Notes under the pieces: model-generated
What the model was told of the DNA's origin: nothing
Databases searched by the model: none
What the model saw: only the letters and a program-made list of their open reading frames with translations
Source of the DNA: Serratia sp. AKBS12
Lineage (GTDB): Bacteria > Pseudomonadota > Gammaproteobacteria > Enterobacterales > Enterobacteriaceae
Direction of reading: 5' to 3'
Length of the DNA: 64,000 bases
NCBI RefSeq assembly: GCF_024793895.1
Contig: NZ_JANUSB010000015.1
Coordinates: 1,116,001-1,180,000, forward strand
Translations under genes and position numbers: made by a program
Shown: positions 38,481 to 46,431 of the stretch, one piece after another
Numbering within the stretch: the first letter of the stretch is position 1
Layout of the letters: each line of letters opens with the position of its first letter

Positions 38481-39281
38481 ATGAGCCACAACGAATACGA
38501 CGTAAATTTACGCTACGGTGTCGACAGCCAGATGTCGCTGGTCGGCAAAACGGCGGTGATTACCGGCGGGCTGGGCGGCATTGCGATGGCGACCAACCGC
38601 ATGCTGTTGGAAAAGGGCGCACGGCTGGTGCTGATGTACCCGGAGTTCGAACAGCACAGCCTGGTAGAGGCGCAGCGCGAACTGGGGAACTCGCAGGTGG
38701 CGTTTCAGCCGTGTGACGTTACCGACCCGGCGTCGGTGCATACCGCCTTCGCCGCAGCGCAGTCGCACTTTGGTCAGCTCGATATTCTGGTCAACTGCGC
38801 CGGTTACGTCAATCTGCAACCGGCAACGGAAATTACGCTGGCGGAATGGCAGCGGCATATTGCCGTTAATCTGACCGGGCCGTTTTTGTGCGCGCAGGAA
38901 ATGGCGCGGCGTGCGATCGCCGGTGGGCACGGCGGCAAGATCATTAATATCGCCTCGCAGGCGGCATCGATTGCCATTGACCATCACTGTGCCTACACCT
39001 CGGCCAAAGCCGGACTGCTGGGCATGACCAAAGTGATGGCCAAGGAGTGGGCGCCGCTCGGCATTACCGTCAATACCCTGTCGCCGACGGTGGTGTTGAC
39101 TCCGATGGGCGAAAAGGCCTGGCGCGGCGAAAAGGGTGAAGCGATGAAGAAACTGATCCCTCTGGGGCGTTTCGCCTATACCGATGAAATCGCGGCGGCG
39201 ATCCTGTTCTTTGCCAGCAACGGCAGCGACATGATTACCGGCGCAGACCTGATGATCGACGGCGGATTTACCATTTGGTAA
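38481..39281 (+). CDS. Short-chain dehydrogenase/reductase, sugar alcohol type (first SDR)
   Basis: A 266-residue classical SDR, with catalytic Ser (NIASQAAS), Tyr and Lys (YTSAK), the NAG-type CAG motif VNCAGYVN and the C-terminal DLMIDGGFTIW. It resembles polyol dehydrogenases of the GolD/threitol-dehydrogenase type. The cofactor motif is unusual: TGGLGGIA, with Ala where the last Gly of TGxxxGIG normally stands. A 20-residue N-terminal extension precedes the first strand. AAGGGGA precedes the ATG by a few bases. In the operon it probably converts a polyol to a ketose or the reverse; substrate and direction are unknown. Confidence 0.85.
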   Translation: MSHNEYDVNLRYGVDSQMSLVGKTAVITGGLGGIAMATNRMLLEKGARLVLMYPEFEQHSLVEAQRELGNSQVAFQPCDVTDPASVHTAFAAAQSHFGQLDILVNCAGYVNLQPATEITLAEWQRHIAVNLTGPFLCAQEMARRAIAGGHGGKIINIASQAASIAIDHHCAYTSAKAGLLGMTKVMAKEWAPLGITVNTLSPTVVLTPMGEKAWRGEKGEAMKKLIPLGRFAYTDEIAAAILFFASNGSDMITGADLMIDGGFTIW

Positions 39282-39343
39282 GCGGCACCCCGCAGATTGC
39301 AAACACCAGAAGATGTTCAACACAACGATAAGAGAACACCATC

Positions 39344-40276
39344 ATGAGAAAGATAGCAACGATCCTGACGTTATTCGCCGGTATTGCCACGTTGTCCGCG
39401 CAGGCGGCAGAAAAGGGCACCATCGCCATTCTGGTCAATTCGCTCGATAACCCGTATTACTCTGCCGAAGCCAAAGGGGCGGCAAACAAAGCCAAGGCGC
39501 TTGGCTATCAGACCCTGGTGCTGTCGCACGGCGAGGACGTCAAGCGCCAGGGGGAACTGATAAGCCTGGTGATTGGCCGTAAAGTGCAGGGCATTCTGTT
39601 GGATAACGCCGACTCACAGGCCAGCGTCGCCGCGGTGCAACAGGCAAAAAATGCCGGTATTCCGGTGGTGCTGATCAACCGCGAGATCCCGGTTGATGGC
39701 GTGGCGCTGGCACAGATCACCCATAACAACTTCCAGGCCGGCTCTGATGTGGCTAACCAGTTTGTTGAAAAAATGGGCGAAGCCGGAAAATATGCCGAAC
39801 TGACCTGTAACCTGGCAGACAACAATTGCGTTACGCGATCCAAATCGTTCCACAACGTGATTGATCAATATCCGGATATGGTCAGCGTGGCGCGTCAGGA
39901 TGCCAAGGGAAACCTGCTGGAAGGTAAACGCATCATGGATAGCATCTTGCAGGCGCACCCGGACGTCAAGGGTGTGATATGCGGCAACGGGCCGGTGGCG
40001 CTCGGGGTAGTGGCGGCGCTGAAGGCCGCTGGACGTCAGGATGTCACGGTGGTTGGCATCGACGGCAGCAATGATGAGCGTGATGCGATAGTTAATGGCG
40101 ATCTCTACGCCAGCGTGATGTTGCAGGCGCAGGCGATTGCCAGCCAGGGCGTGGAAATCCTTGACGCTTACTTCACTTCCGGCAGCTACAGCGGCAAGGA
40201 ACGCATCATGTTCCGCGGAATACCGATCGACAAAAACAATGCGCAGAAGGTGAAAGACTTCAACTTCACGCCATAA
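39344..40276 (+). CDS. Periplasmic sugar-binding protein, RbsB-like
   Basis: A 310-residue periplasmic component of a CUT2-type (ribose-like) ABC importer. The signal peptide MRKIATILTLFAGIATLSAQA is followed by the mature AEKGTIAILVNSLDNPYYS. Typical ligand-binding parts are NPYY, GILLDNADSQA (hinge and binding strand), VLINREI and the C-terminal GIDGSNDERDAIVNG. Binding residues are consistent with a pentose- or polyol-size ligand, but specificity cannot be read. A GC hairpin follows and probably gives this gene higher mRNA levels than the membrane components. Confidence 0.9.
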   Translation: MRKIATILTLFAGIATLSAQAAEKGTIAILVNSLDNPYYSAEAKGAANKAKALGYQTLVLSHGEDVKRQGELISLVIGRKVQGILLDNADSQASVAAVQQAKNAGIPVVLINREIPVDGVALAQITHNNFQAGSDVANQFVEKMGEAGKYAELTCNLADNNCVTRSKSFHNVIDQYPDMVSVARQDAKGNLLEGKRIMDSILQAHPDVKGVICGNGPVALGVVAALKAAGRQDVTVVGIDGSNDERDAIVNGDLYASVMLQAQAIASQGVEILDAYFTSGSYSGKERIMFRGIPIDKNNAQKVKDFNFTP

Positions 40277-40300
40277 ACCGCTGCGAAATCTGTTTCAACG

Positions 40301-40319
40301 CCCCGCCCAGGCGGCGGGG
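40301..40319 (+). repeat. Intercistronic GC hairpin after the binding-protein gene
   Basis: CCCCGCC / GGCGGGG with a 5-base loop, no T run, between the binding-protein stop and the lipoprotein start. Such hairpins commonly protect upstream mRNA from 3' exonucleases and raise binding-protein output relative to the membrane subunits. Confidence 0.6.
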
Positions 40320-40338
40320 TGCGACGGGAGGTGTTGTT

Positions 40339-40968
40339 ATGTCCATGCGCATTGCGCTGGCGGCCGCGGTCATGCTGACGCTGAGCGGCTGTCGTATCGT
40401 TTCACAACAAAAGCTGGCGGAGCTGCAATCGCCGGTCAATCCCCATCTGGCGCAGGCCGGCGAGATTTATCGTCAGCAGATTGCGCCGCAGGCCATTAAC
40501 AGTGCGTTGCCATTGGCAGAACTGATGAGGCGTATTGAACAGGCGAAAGATTTCGACGGTGCCTGCCAGCAGTTGGGCTATCGCGCCCAGCCGCAATTCC
40601 CTTGTCACTTCACCACCGTGGTCAGCGGTGAGATCGTTACCATCAATAGCCGTTCGCGCAGCGGGCGGGTAACCATCAGGCCGGACGGCGTGCCGTTGGG
40701 CGCGGTGGAGGTGCAGATTGGCCCGGTGTATCGCGGCACCGTATTGCGTGATAACTATCGCGGGTTGAACTATGGCGATTTCAACGATCAAACGCTGTTT
40801 GGCGAATTCGGCAAGGCGATTAATCAGGCGTCGCTCGCGGAACTGGGCGGCTTCAAGCCAACGGTCGGCGAAAAAATCACCGTGTATGGCGTATTCAGCA
40901 GTTGGCAGATGCCTGCCGAACCCTTGCTGCTGACGCCGGTGCGCATCCAACCGCAGGGGGGGCTATGA
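40339..40968 (+). CDS. DUF2291 family lipoprotein
   Basis: A 209-residue predicted lipoprotein of the DUF2291 family. Lipobox LSGC with the acylated Cys near residue 18, then a soluble domain containing FPCHFTTVVSGEIVTINSRSRSG and YRGTVLRDNYRGLNYGDFNDQTLFGEFG. The function is not known, but the family occurs in clusters with ribose-like ABC importers, always beside the binding protein. Its stop overlaps the ATPase start (ATGA), so it belongs to the same translational unit. An accessory periplasmic part of the importer is a reasonable inference. Confidence 0.85.
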   Translation: MSMRIALAAAVMLTLSGCRIVSQQKLAELQSPVNPHLAQAGEIYRQQIAPQAINSALPLAELMRRIEQAKDFDGACQQLGYRAQPQFPCHFTTVVSGEIVTINSRSRSGRVTIRPDGVPLGAVEVQIGPVYRGTVLRDNYRGLNYGDFNDQTLFGEFGKAINQASLAELGGFKPTVGEKITVYGVFSSWQMPAEPLLLTPVRIQPQGGL

Positions 40969-42464
40969 ACAATCCGGTCATCATTGAAACCCATAACGTC
41001 TCGCGGCTCTACCCTGGGGTTATCGCGCTGGATAACGTCAACTATCGGGTGTTGCGTAATCAGGTCAACGTACTGATTGGTGAAAACGGCGCCGGTAAAT
41101 CCACCATGATGAAACTGTTGGCCGGCGTTGAACGGCCCTCGTCCGGCACCATAGAACTGGACGGCGAGCGCATTGAACTGTCGTCTACCCAGCAGGCGGA
41201 AAAACACGGCATCAGCATCATTTTTCAGGAGCTGAATCTGTTTCCCAATCTGTCGGTGATGGACAACATCTTTATGGCCAACGAATTCTTTCAACGCGGG
41301 CGTATCAACGTCGACTACCAATATCAGTTGGCAAAGACGCTGCTGGCGAGGCTGGAGCTGGATATCGATCCGCATATGCCGCTTGGCAGCCTGGCGATTG
41401 GCCATCAGCAGTTGGTGGAGATCGCCCGTGCGCTGGCCAAGGATACTCGAGTGTTGATCATGGATGAGCCGACCTCGGCACTGAGCCAGGCGGAAGTTCG
41501 CACCTTGTTTAGCGTGATTGCAGATTTGAAGAAACGCGGCGTGACGCTGATTTATATCTCCCACCGGCTGGAGGAACTGATGGAGATCGGCGATCACATT
41601 ACGGTATTTCGCGATGGCCGCTTTGTCGCTAGCGAACCGGTGGCCAACGTCAGCATTCCCTGGATTATCGAAAAAATGGTCGGCGAGAAGAAAAAGCAGT
41701 TCGATTACCAGCCTGCACCCCAGGGGGACGAAGTTTTGCGGGTTGAACATCTGACCCTGCCACATGAAAACGGCGGCTACCGGCTTAATGACGTCAGCTT
41801 TTCGCTGCGCAAAGGGGAAGTGATCGGCATTTATGGCCTGTTGGGCGCGGGGCGCACCGAACTGTTCAAGGTGCTCAACGGCGTGATGCGCCAGAGCGAG
41901 GGGCGTATTTTTCTTAACGGCAAAACGGTTGAGCGCCTGAGCTTCCGCCAGAGAATGGCCGACGGCATGGTGATGGTACCCGAGGATCGCCAGGCGGAAG
42001 GGCTGGTACAGATGATGTCAATTGGCGCCAATATGACGCTGGCCAGCCACGGCTGGAACGCCATTGCGCCAATTCGCCGTACTGCCGAAGCAGCGGCGCT
42101 CAACGGGATGATCGACAAGCTGGCGATAAAAGTCAGCGATGCAGGCCTGCCCGTGACCTCGCTCAGCGGCGGCAACCAGCAGAAAGTGGTACTTGGCAAG
42201 GCACTGTTGACCGGGCCGCAGGTGGTGTTTCTGGATGAGCCGACGCGCGGTATCGACGTTGGCGCCAAGACTGACGTCTATCATCTGATTGGCACCATGG
42301 CCCGGCAGGGATTGGCGGTGATGTTTTCCTCTTCGGAACTGGATGAAGTGGTGTCGCTGGCCGATCGGGTGATGGTGATGGCCGACGGCAGGTTGACTGC
42401 CGATTTACCGCGTGAACAGGCCGATCGCGAAACGCTGATTCGCGCCTCAACCCCGCACGCATAA
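40965..42464 (+). CDS. Sugar ABC transporter ATPase, RbsA-like (two ABC domains)
   Basis: A 499-residue double-ABC ATPase of the CUT2 class. The first domain is complete: GENGAGKS (Walker A), LAIGHQQLVEIARAL in place of the signature, LIMDEPTSALS (Walker B). The second shows the usual degenerate P-loop (LLGAGRTEL) with a good signature LSGGNQQKVVLGKAL and VFLDEPTRGID. ATG 40965 overlaps the DUF2291 stop by four bases; the frame upstream of this is shadow. It energises import through the RbsC-like permease encoded next. Confidence 0.93.
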   Translation: MNNPVIIETHNVSRLYPGVIALDNVNYRVLRNQVNVLIGENGAGKSTMMKLLAGVERPSSGTIELDGERIELSSTQQAEKHGISIIFQELNLFPNLSVMDNIFMANEFFQRGRINVDYQYQLAKTLLARLELDIDPHMPLGSLAIGHQQLVEIARALAKDTRVLIMDEPTSALSQAEVRTLFSVIADLKKRGVTLIYISHRLEELMEIGDHITVFRDGRFVASEPVANVSIPWIIEKMVGEKKKQFDYQPAPQGDEVLRVEHLTLPHENGGYRLNDVSFSLRKGEVIGIYGLLGAGRTELFKVLNGVMRQSEGRIFLNGKTVERLSFRQRMADGMVMVPEDRQAEGLVQMMSIGANMTLASHGWNAIAPIRRTAEAAALNGMIDKLAIKVSDAGLPVTSLSGGNQQKVVLGKALLTGPQVVFLDEPTRGIDVGAKTDVYHLIGTMARQGLAVMFSSSELDEVVSLADRVMVMADGRLTADLPREQADRETLIRASTPHA

Positions 42465-42474
42465 GGATCACAAG

Positions 42475-43539
42475 ATGCAAACCAAATATCGGTTGTATAT
42501 GTATTTGTTACAGGCGCGCACCTTTATTGCATTGCTGCTGGTGGTGCTGTTCTTCAGCAGTATGGTGCCTAACTTTCTGACGGTATCCAATCTGTTGATC
42601 ATGACGCAGCACGTCGCCATTACCGGTCTGCTGGCAGTGGGCATGACGCTGGTGATCCTCACCGGCGGCATCGATCTGTCAGTCGGCGCGGTGGCTGGCG
42701 TATGCGGCATGATCGCCGGCGCGCTGCTGACGGTTGGCGTGCCGTTGTGGGGCGACAATCTTCTGTTTCTTAACGTATTTGAAGTGTGCGGCGTGGTGGT
42801 GTTGCTGGGGCTGTTTTTCGGTCTGGTTAACGGTGCGCTGATTACCAAACTGGGGGTTGCGCCGTTTATCTGTACCCTGGGCGCCATGTATGTGGCGCGC
42901 GGTGCGGCCCTGCTGACCGCCGACGGTAAAACCTACCCCAATCTGGTGGGCGTGGAGGCGCTTGGCAACACTGGCTTTGCTGCTCTGGGATCCGGCTCGC
43001 TGCTCGGTATTTACAATCCGATCTGGCTGATGATGGCGGTGGTCGTGCTGGGCATCTATATCACCAAGAAAACGCCGCTTGGCCGTTATATCTATGCCAT
43101 CGGTGGCAATGAACCGGCGGCGCGGCTGTCCGGTGTACCGATCGTCAAGGTAAAACTGTTTGTTTATGCCTTCTCTGGCATGTGCGCCGCGCTGGTCGGG
43201 CTGGTGATCGCCTCTCAATTGCAAACCGCTCACCCGATGACCGGCAACATGTTCGAGATGGATGCCATCGGCGCCACGGTGCTGGGAGGCACTGCGTTGA
43301 GCGGCGGCCGTGGGCGGGTATTTGGTTCGATCATCGGCGCGTTTGTCATCGTCTTTCTGGCGGATGGTCTGGTGATGATGGGCGTTAGCGAATTTTGGCA
43401 GATGGTCATCAAAGGGCTGGTGATTGTTACGGCGGTAGTGATAGACCAATTCCAGCAACGTTTGCAGAGTAAGGTCACGCTGATGCAACGTCACGAAAAA
43501 AAGGCCGCGCAGCCATTAACGGAGGTGAGCCATGGCTAG
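42475..43539 (+). CDS. Sugar ABC transporter permease, RbsC-like
   Basis: A 354-residue membrane permease of the CUT2 class with about ten helices. Conserved parts are the TGGIDLSVGAV motif after the second helix (about residue 62), GLFFGLVNGALITKLGVAPFI (cytoplasmic coupling region), GRYIYAIGGNEPAARLSGV and GATVLGGTALSGGRG. The C-terminus is longer than in RbsC and polar (LQRHEKKAAQP). It overlaps the kinase gene by eight bases. It probably forms a homodimer with the RbsA-like ATPase. Confidence 0.93.
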   Translation: MQTKYRLYMYLLQARTFIALLLVVLFFSSMVPNFLTVSNLLIMTQHVAITGLLAVGMTLVILTGGIDLSVGAVAGVCGMIAGALLTVGVPLWGDNLLFLNVFEVCGVVVLLGLFFGLVNGALITKLGVAPFICTLGAMYVARGAALLTADGKTYPNLVGVEALGNTGFAALGSGSLLGIYNPIWLMMAVVVLGIYITKKTPLGRYIYAIGGNEPAARLSGVPIVKVKLFVYAFSGMCAALVGLVIASQLQTAHPMTGNMFEMDAIGATVLGGTALSGGRGRVFGSIIGAFVIVFLADGLVMMGVSEFWQMVIKGLVIVTAVVIDQFQQRLQSKVTLMQRHEKKAAQPLTEVSHG

Positions 43540-45049
43540 CAAGGATTGCATTATCGCGCTGGATGAAGGTACCAGCAACGCCAAGGCGGTGGTGGTGAAT
43601 GCCCAGGGACAGGCGATTGCCAAGGTCAGCCGTGCGCTGCAGTTGCAGACGCCGCAGCCTGGATGGGTAGAACAGCATGGCGAAGAGCTGCTGGCGGCGT
43701 CGCTGGCGGTGTTGCGCGAAGCGATGGCCGAGGTGGGCAGTCAGCGTATCGCGGCCATCGCCATCAGCAATCAGCGGGAAACTGTGCTCGGCTGGTTACG
43801 CGCAAGTGGCCAGCCGATCGGACCGGCACTGAGCTGGCAATGCTCGCGTTCGGCACCGTTTTGCCAACAGCTGCGGCGCGATCGGCAGGAGCAGCCTATC
43901 CGCCAGATCACCGGTTTGCCACTGGCACCGCTGTTTTCCGCCAGTAAGATGCGCTGGTTGCTGGATAACACCCCTGATGGACAGCAACTGGCTGACAGTG
44001 GCGAATTGTGTCTGGGTACCATCGATGCCTGGTTGCTGTGGCAACTGACCGATGGTCAGTCCTTCTGCTGCGATCAATCGAACGCGGCGCGTACTCAATT
44101 GCTGAATCTGGCTACCGGCAACTGGGACGAAGAAATGCTGACGCTATTCGGTATTCCGCGTGCGGCATTGCCACAAGTCTGTCCGTCGAGCCATCGGTTT
44201 GGTGTTACCCGAGGCATTGATGGCATCGCCGACGGCATTCCGATCTGCGCGATGATTGGCGATTCCCATGCGGCATTGTATGGCCATGCGCTGGGGCAGG
44301 CCGGGCGGGTCAAGGCCACCTATGGCACCGGATCGTCGGTAATGGCGCCGGTTGAAGATATCGTTCAGGGGATGACCGCGCTGGCGACCACCATCGCCTG
44401 GCATGACGGCAAACGTCGGCAGTATGCGCTGGAAGGCAATATTCCCCATACCGGCGATGCGCTGGCCTGGATGCTGTCGATTACCGGCGATGCCAAAGGA
44501 CAGCTGCTCAATGAGCTACCGGCCAGCGTAGCGGATACCGACGGCGTTTATTTTGTGCCAGCGCTCACCGGCACCGGCGCTCCCTGGTGGGATGACCGGG
44601 CGCGTGGAGTGATTTGCGGGCTGAGCCGCAGCAGTCAGCGGGCGCATTTGATTCGCGCTGCGCTGGAGTCGGTAGCGTACCAGATAGCCGACGTGATAGC
44701 GGTGCTGCGTCGTCAGCCGGGCTTTAACCTGCAGCAATTGATGGCCGACGGCGGGCCAAGCCGCAACGACTGGCTGATGCAGTTTCAAGCCGATCTGCTC
44801 GGCTGCCCGGTAGTGCGTAGCAACACAGCGGAACTGTCCGCTTTGGGGGCGGCGCTGCTGGCGATGCGGCAGTTATGGGGCTGGGATCGAGACCGACTGC
44901 GGGCCGTGTTGCCGCAACACGATGAGTTTACCCCGGACATGCAGCGTCATCAGCAGCTGCAACACAGTTATCTGGGTTGGCAGCAGGCGGTGCAGCGCAC
45001 GCTATGGCAGCCCGAAACGGTATTAACTTCTGGAGATCAAGCGAGATGA
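43532..45049 (+). CDS. FGGY-family carbohydrate kinase
   Basis: A 505-residue sugar kinase. The N-terminal actin-like domain begins with IALDEGTSNAKAVVV (phosphate loop) and contains NQRETVLGW and the GTIDAWLLWQLTDG segment; the catalytic Asp lies in MIGDSHAALYGH, and the C-terminal domain has ATYGTGSSVM and GGPSRNDWLMQ. It is glycerol-kinase-like, related to xylulose, erythritol and apulose kinases. It would phosphorylate the ketose produced by the SDRs, giving the substrate of the split transketolase. GGAGG precedes the ATG. Exact sugar unknown. Confidence 0.9.
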   Translation: MASKDCIIALDEGTSNAKAVVVNAQGQAIAKVSRALQLQTPQPGWVEQHGEELLAASLAVLREAMAEVGSQRIAAIAISNQRETVLGWLRASGQPIGPALSWQCSRSAPFCQQLRRDRQEQPIRQITGLPLAPLFSASKMRWLLDNTPDGQQLADSGELCLGTIDAWLLWQLTDGQSFCCDQSNAARTQLLNLATGNWDEEMLTLFGIPRAALPQVCPSSHRFGVTRGIDGIADGIPICAMIGDSHAALYGHALGQAGRVKATYGTGSSVMAPVEDIVQGMTALATTIAWHDGKRRQYALEGNIPHTGDALAWMLSITGDAKGQLLNELPASVADTDGVYFVPALTGTGAPWWDDRARGVICGLSRSSQRAHLIRAALESVAYQIADVIAVLRRQPGFNLQQLMADGGPSRNDWLMQFQADLLGCPVVRSNTAELSALGAALLAMRQLWGWDRDRLRAVLPQHDEFTPDMQRHQQLQHSYLGWQQAVQRTLWQPETVLTSGDQAR

Positions 45050-45843
45050 AACGTGATTTTAGTGGAAAAACCGTGGTGATCACCGGCGCTTGTCGCGGGA
45101 TCGGCGCTGGCATTGCCCAACGATTTGCCGAACAGGGCGCCAATCTGGTGATGACGTCTAATGCCGAGCGGGTGCATGCGACCGCTGAGCGGCTGCGCCA
45201 GCAGTATGCGACGAATATTCTGGCGCTCAACGCCGATGTTACCGACGAAGCGCAGGTCGGCGATGTTTATCGCCAGGCATGGGAAACCTTTGGCAGCATC
45301 GATGTCTCGATACAGAATGCCGGGGTAATTACCATCGATCGCTTTGATCAGATGCCGAAAAGCGACTTTGAAAAAGTGCTGGCGGTGAACACCACCGCCG
45401 TGTGGCTGTGTTGTCGTGAAGCGGCGAAATATATGGTGAAACAGCGGGGTGGCAGGTTAATCAATACCTCGTCCGGCCAGGGGAGGCAGGGTTTTATTTA
45501 TACGCCACACTATGCGGCTAGCAAAATGGGGGTGATTGGCATAACGCAAAGTCTGGCGTTGGAGCTGGCAGCTCATCACATCACGGTAAATGCCTTTTGT
45601 CCGGGCATCATAGAAAGTGAAATGTGGGATTATAACGATCGCGTCTGGGGCGAAATCCTCAGCACGGCGGAAAAACGCTACGGTAAAGGGGAACTGATGG
45701 CCGAATGGGTCAAAGGTATCCCGCTCAAGCGTGCCGGACAGCCGCAGGACGTTGCCGGGCTGGTAGCGTTCCTGGCCTCCGAAGACGCAGCCTATATCAC
45801 CGGCCAGACCATCAACGTTGACGGTGGTTTAATCATGTCATGA
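45046..45843 (+). CDS. Short-chain dehydrogenase/reductase (second SDR)
   Basis: A 265-residue classical SDR with a canonical cofactor motif TGACRGIGAGIA, NAGVI, catalytic Ser in NTSSGQG, YAASK, and an extended substrate loop ESEMWDYNDRVWGEIL. It is similar to sorbitol/xylitol dehydrogenase type SDRs. Start ATG 45046 overlaps the kinase stop (ATGA). It is the last gene of the operon. Two SDRs with a kinase and a transketolase suggest oxidation of two stereochemical forms, or a reduction-oxidation pair replacing an isomerase. Confidence 0.87.
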   Translation: MKRDFSGKTVVITGACRGIGAGIAQRFAEQGANLVMTSNAERVHATAERLRQQYATNILALNADVTDEAQVGDVYRQAWETFGSIDVSIQNAGVITIDRFDQMPKSDFEKVLAVNTTAVWLCCREAAKYMVKQRGGRLINTSSGQGRQGFIYTPHYAASKMGVIGITQSLALELAAHHITVNAFCPGIIESEMWDYNDRVWGEILSTAEKRYGKGELMAEWVKGIPLKRAGQPQDVAGLVAFLASEDAAYITGQTINVDGGLIMS

Positions 45844-46122
45844 CGTGACGGCGTCACAAAAACTGCGACGTCATCGGCGTCGCGGTCCCCCCGGTTGCAA
45901 TTTGTCATTTCGTCCCCATTTATTATTGATAAATCCCGCCTTTTGAGAAGCTTTCTCATTAATTTATCCGGGAGAATTATTTATTGCTGAATATGCCACC
46001 ATCGCCAAGGATTTATCGCACGCCAGGGTTTCCCTGCCACGATGGGAAATGCTAACTTAATGGTTAGGGACGCCACGTATGGGCATAATTCATCCGATTA
46101 ACTCGGCATCGCGGGAAAGAAT

Positions 46123-46425
46123 GTGAAATATTTGCTTATTTTTTTGCTAGTTCTGGTGATCTTCGTGATTTCCGTCACATTGGGTGCGCATAACGACCAG
46201 GTCGTGACGTTTAACTATTTGGTTGCGCAGGGCGATTATCGCGTTTCTACGCTGCTGGCTGCGCTGTTCGGTACCGGGTTTGTGCTCGGCTGGATTATTT
46301 GCGGCCTGTTTTATCTGCGTACGCGCATTGCGCTGGGTCGCGCCGAACGCAAGATCAAAAGGCTGGAGCTGCAGCTTGAATCGCCTGCTGAACCAGCGGC
46401 TCAGCCCGTTGTCAGCAAGGAATAA
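46123..46425 (+). CDS. lapA: Lipopolysaccharide assembly protein A
   Basis: LapA (YciS) is a small inner-membrane partner of LapB, which regulates LpxC stability and couples LPS synthesis to assembly. The 100-residue protein has two membrane helices (residues about 3-21 and 42-65) with the family sequence VTLGAHNDQVVTFNYL between them, and a cytoplasmic charged coiled C-terminus (RAERKIKRLELQLE). The start is the GTG at 46123, as in E. coli; the ATG two bases upstream is out of frame. It lies six bases before lapB. The 279-base region upstream, behind the sugar operon, must hold the lapAB promoter. Confidence 0.93.
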   Translation: MKYLLIFLLVLVIFVISVTLGAHNDQVVTFNYLVAQGDYRVSTLLAALFGTGFVLGWIICGLFYLRTRIALGRAERKIKRLELQLESPAEPAAQPVVSKE

Positions 46426-46431
46426 CCTTCT

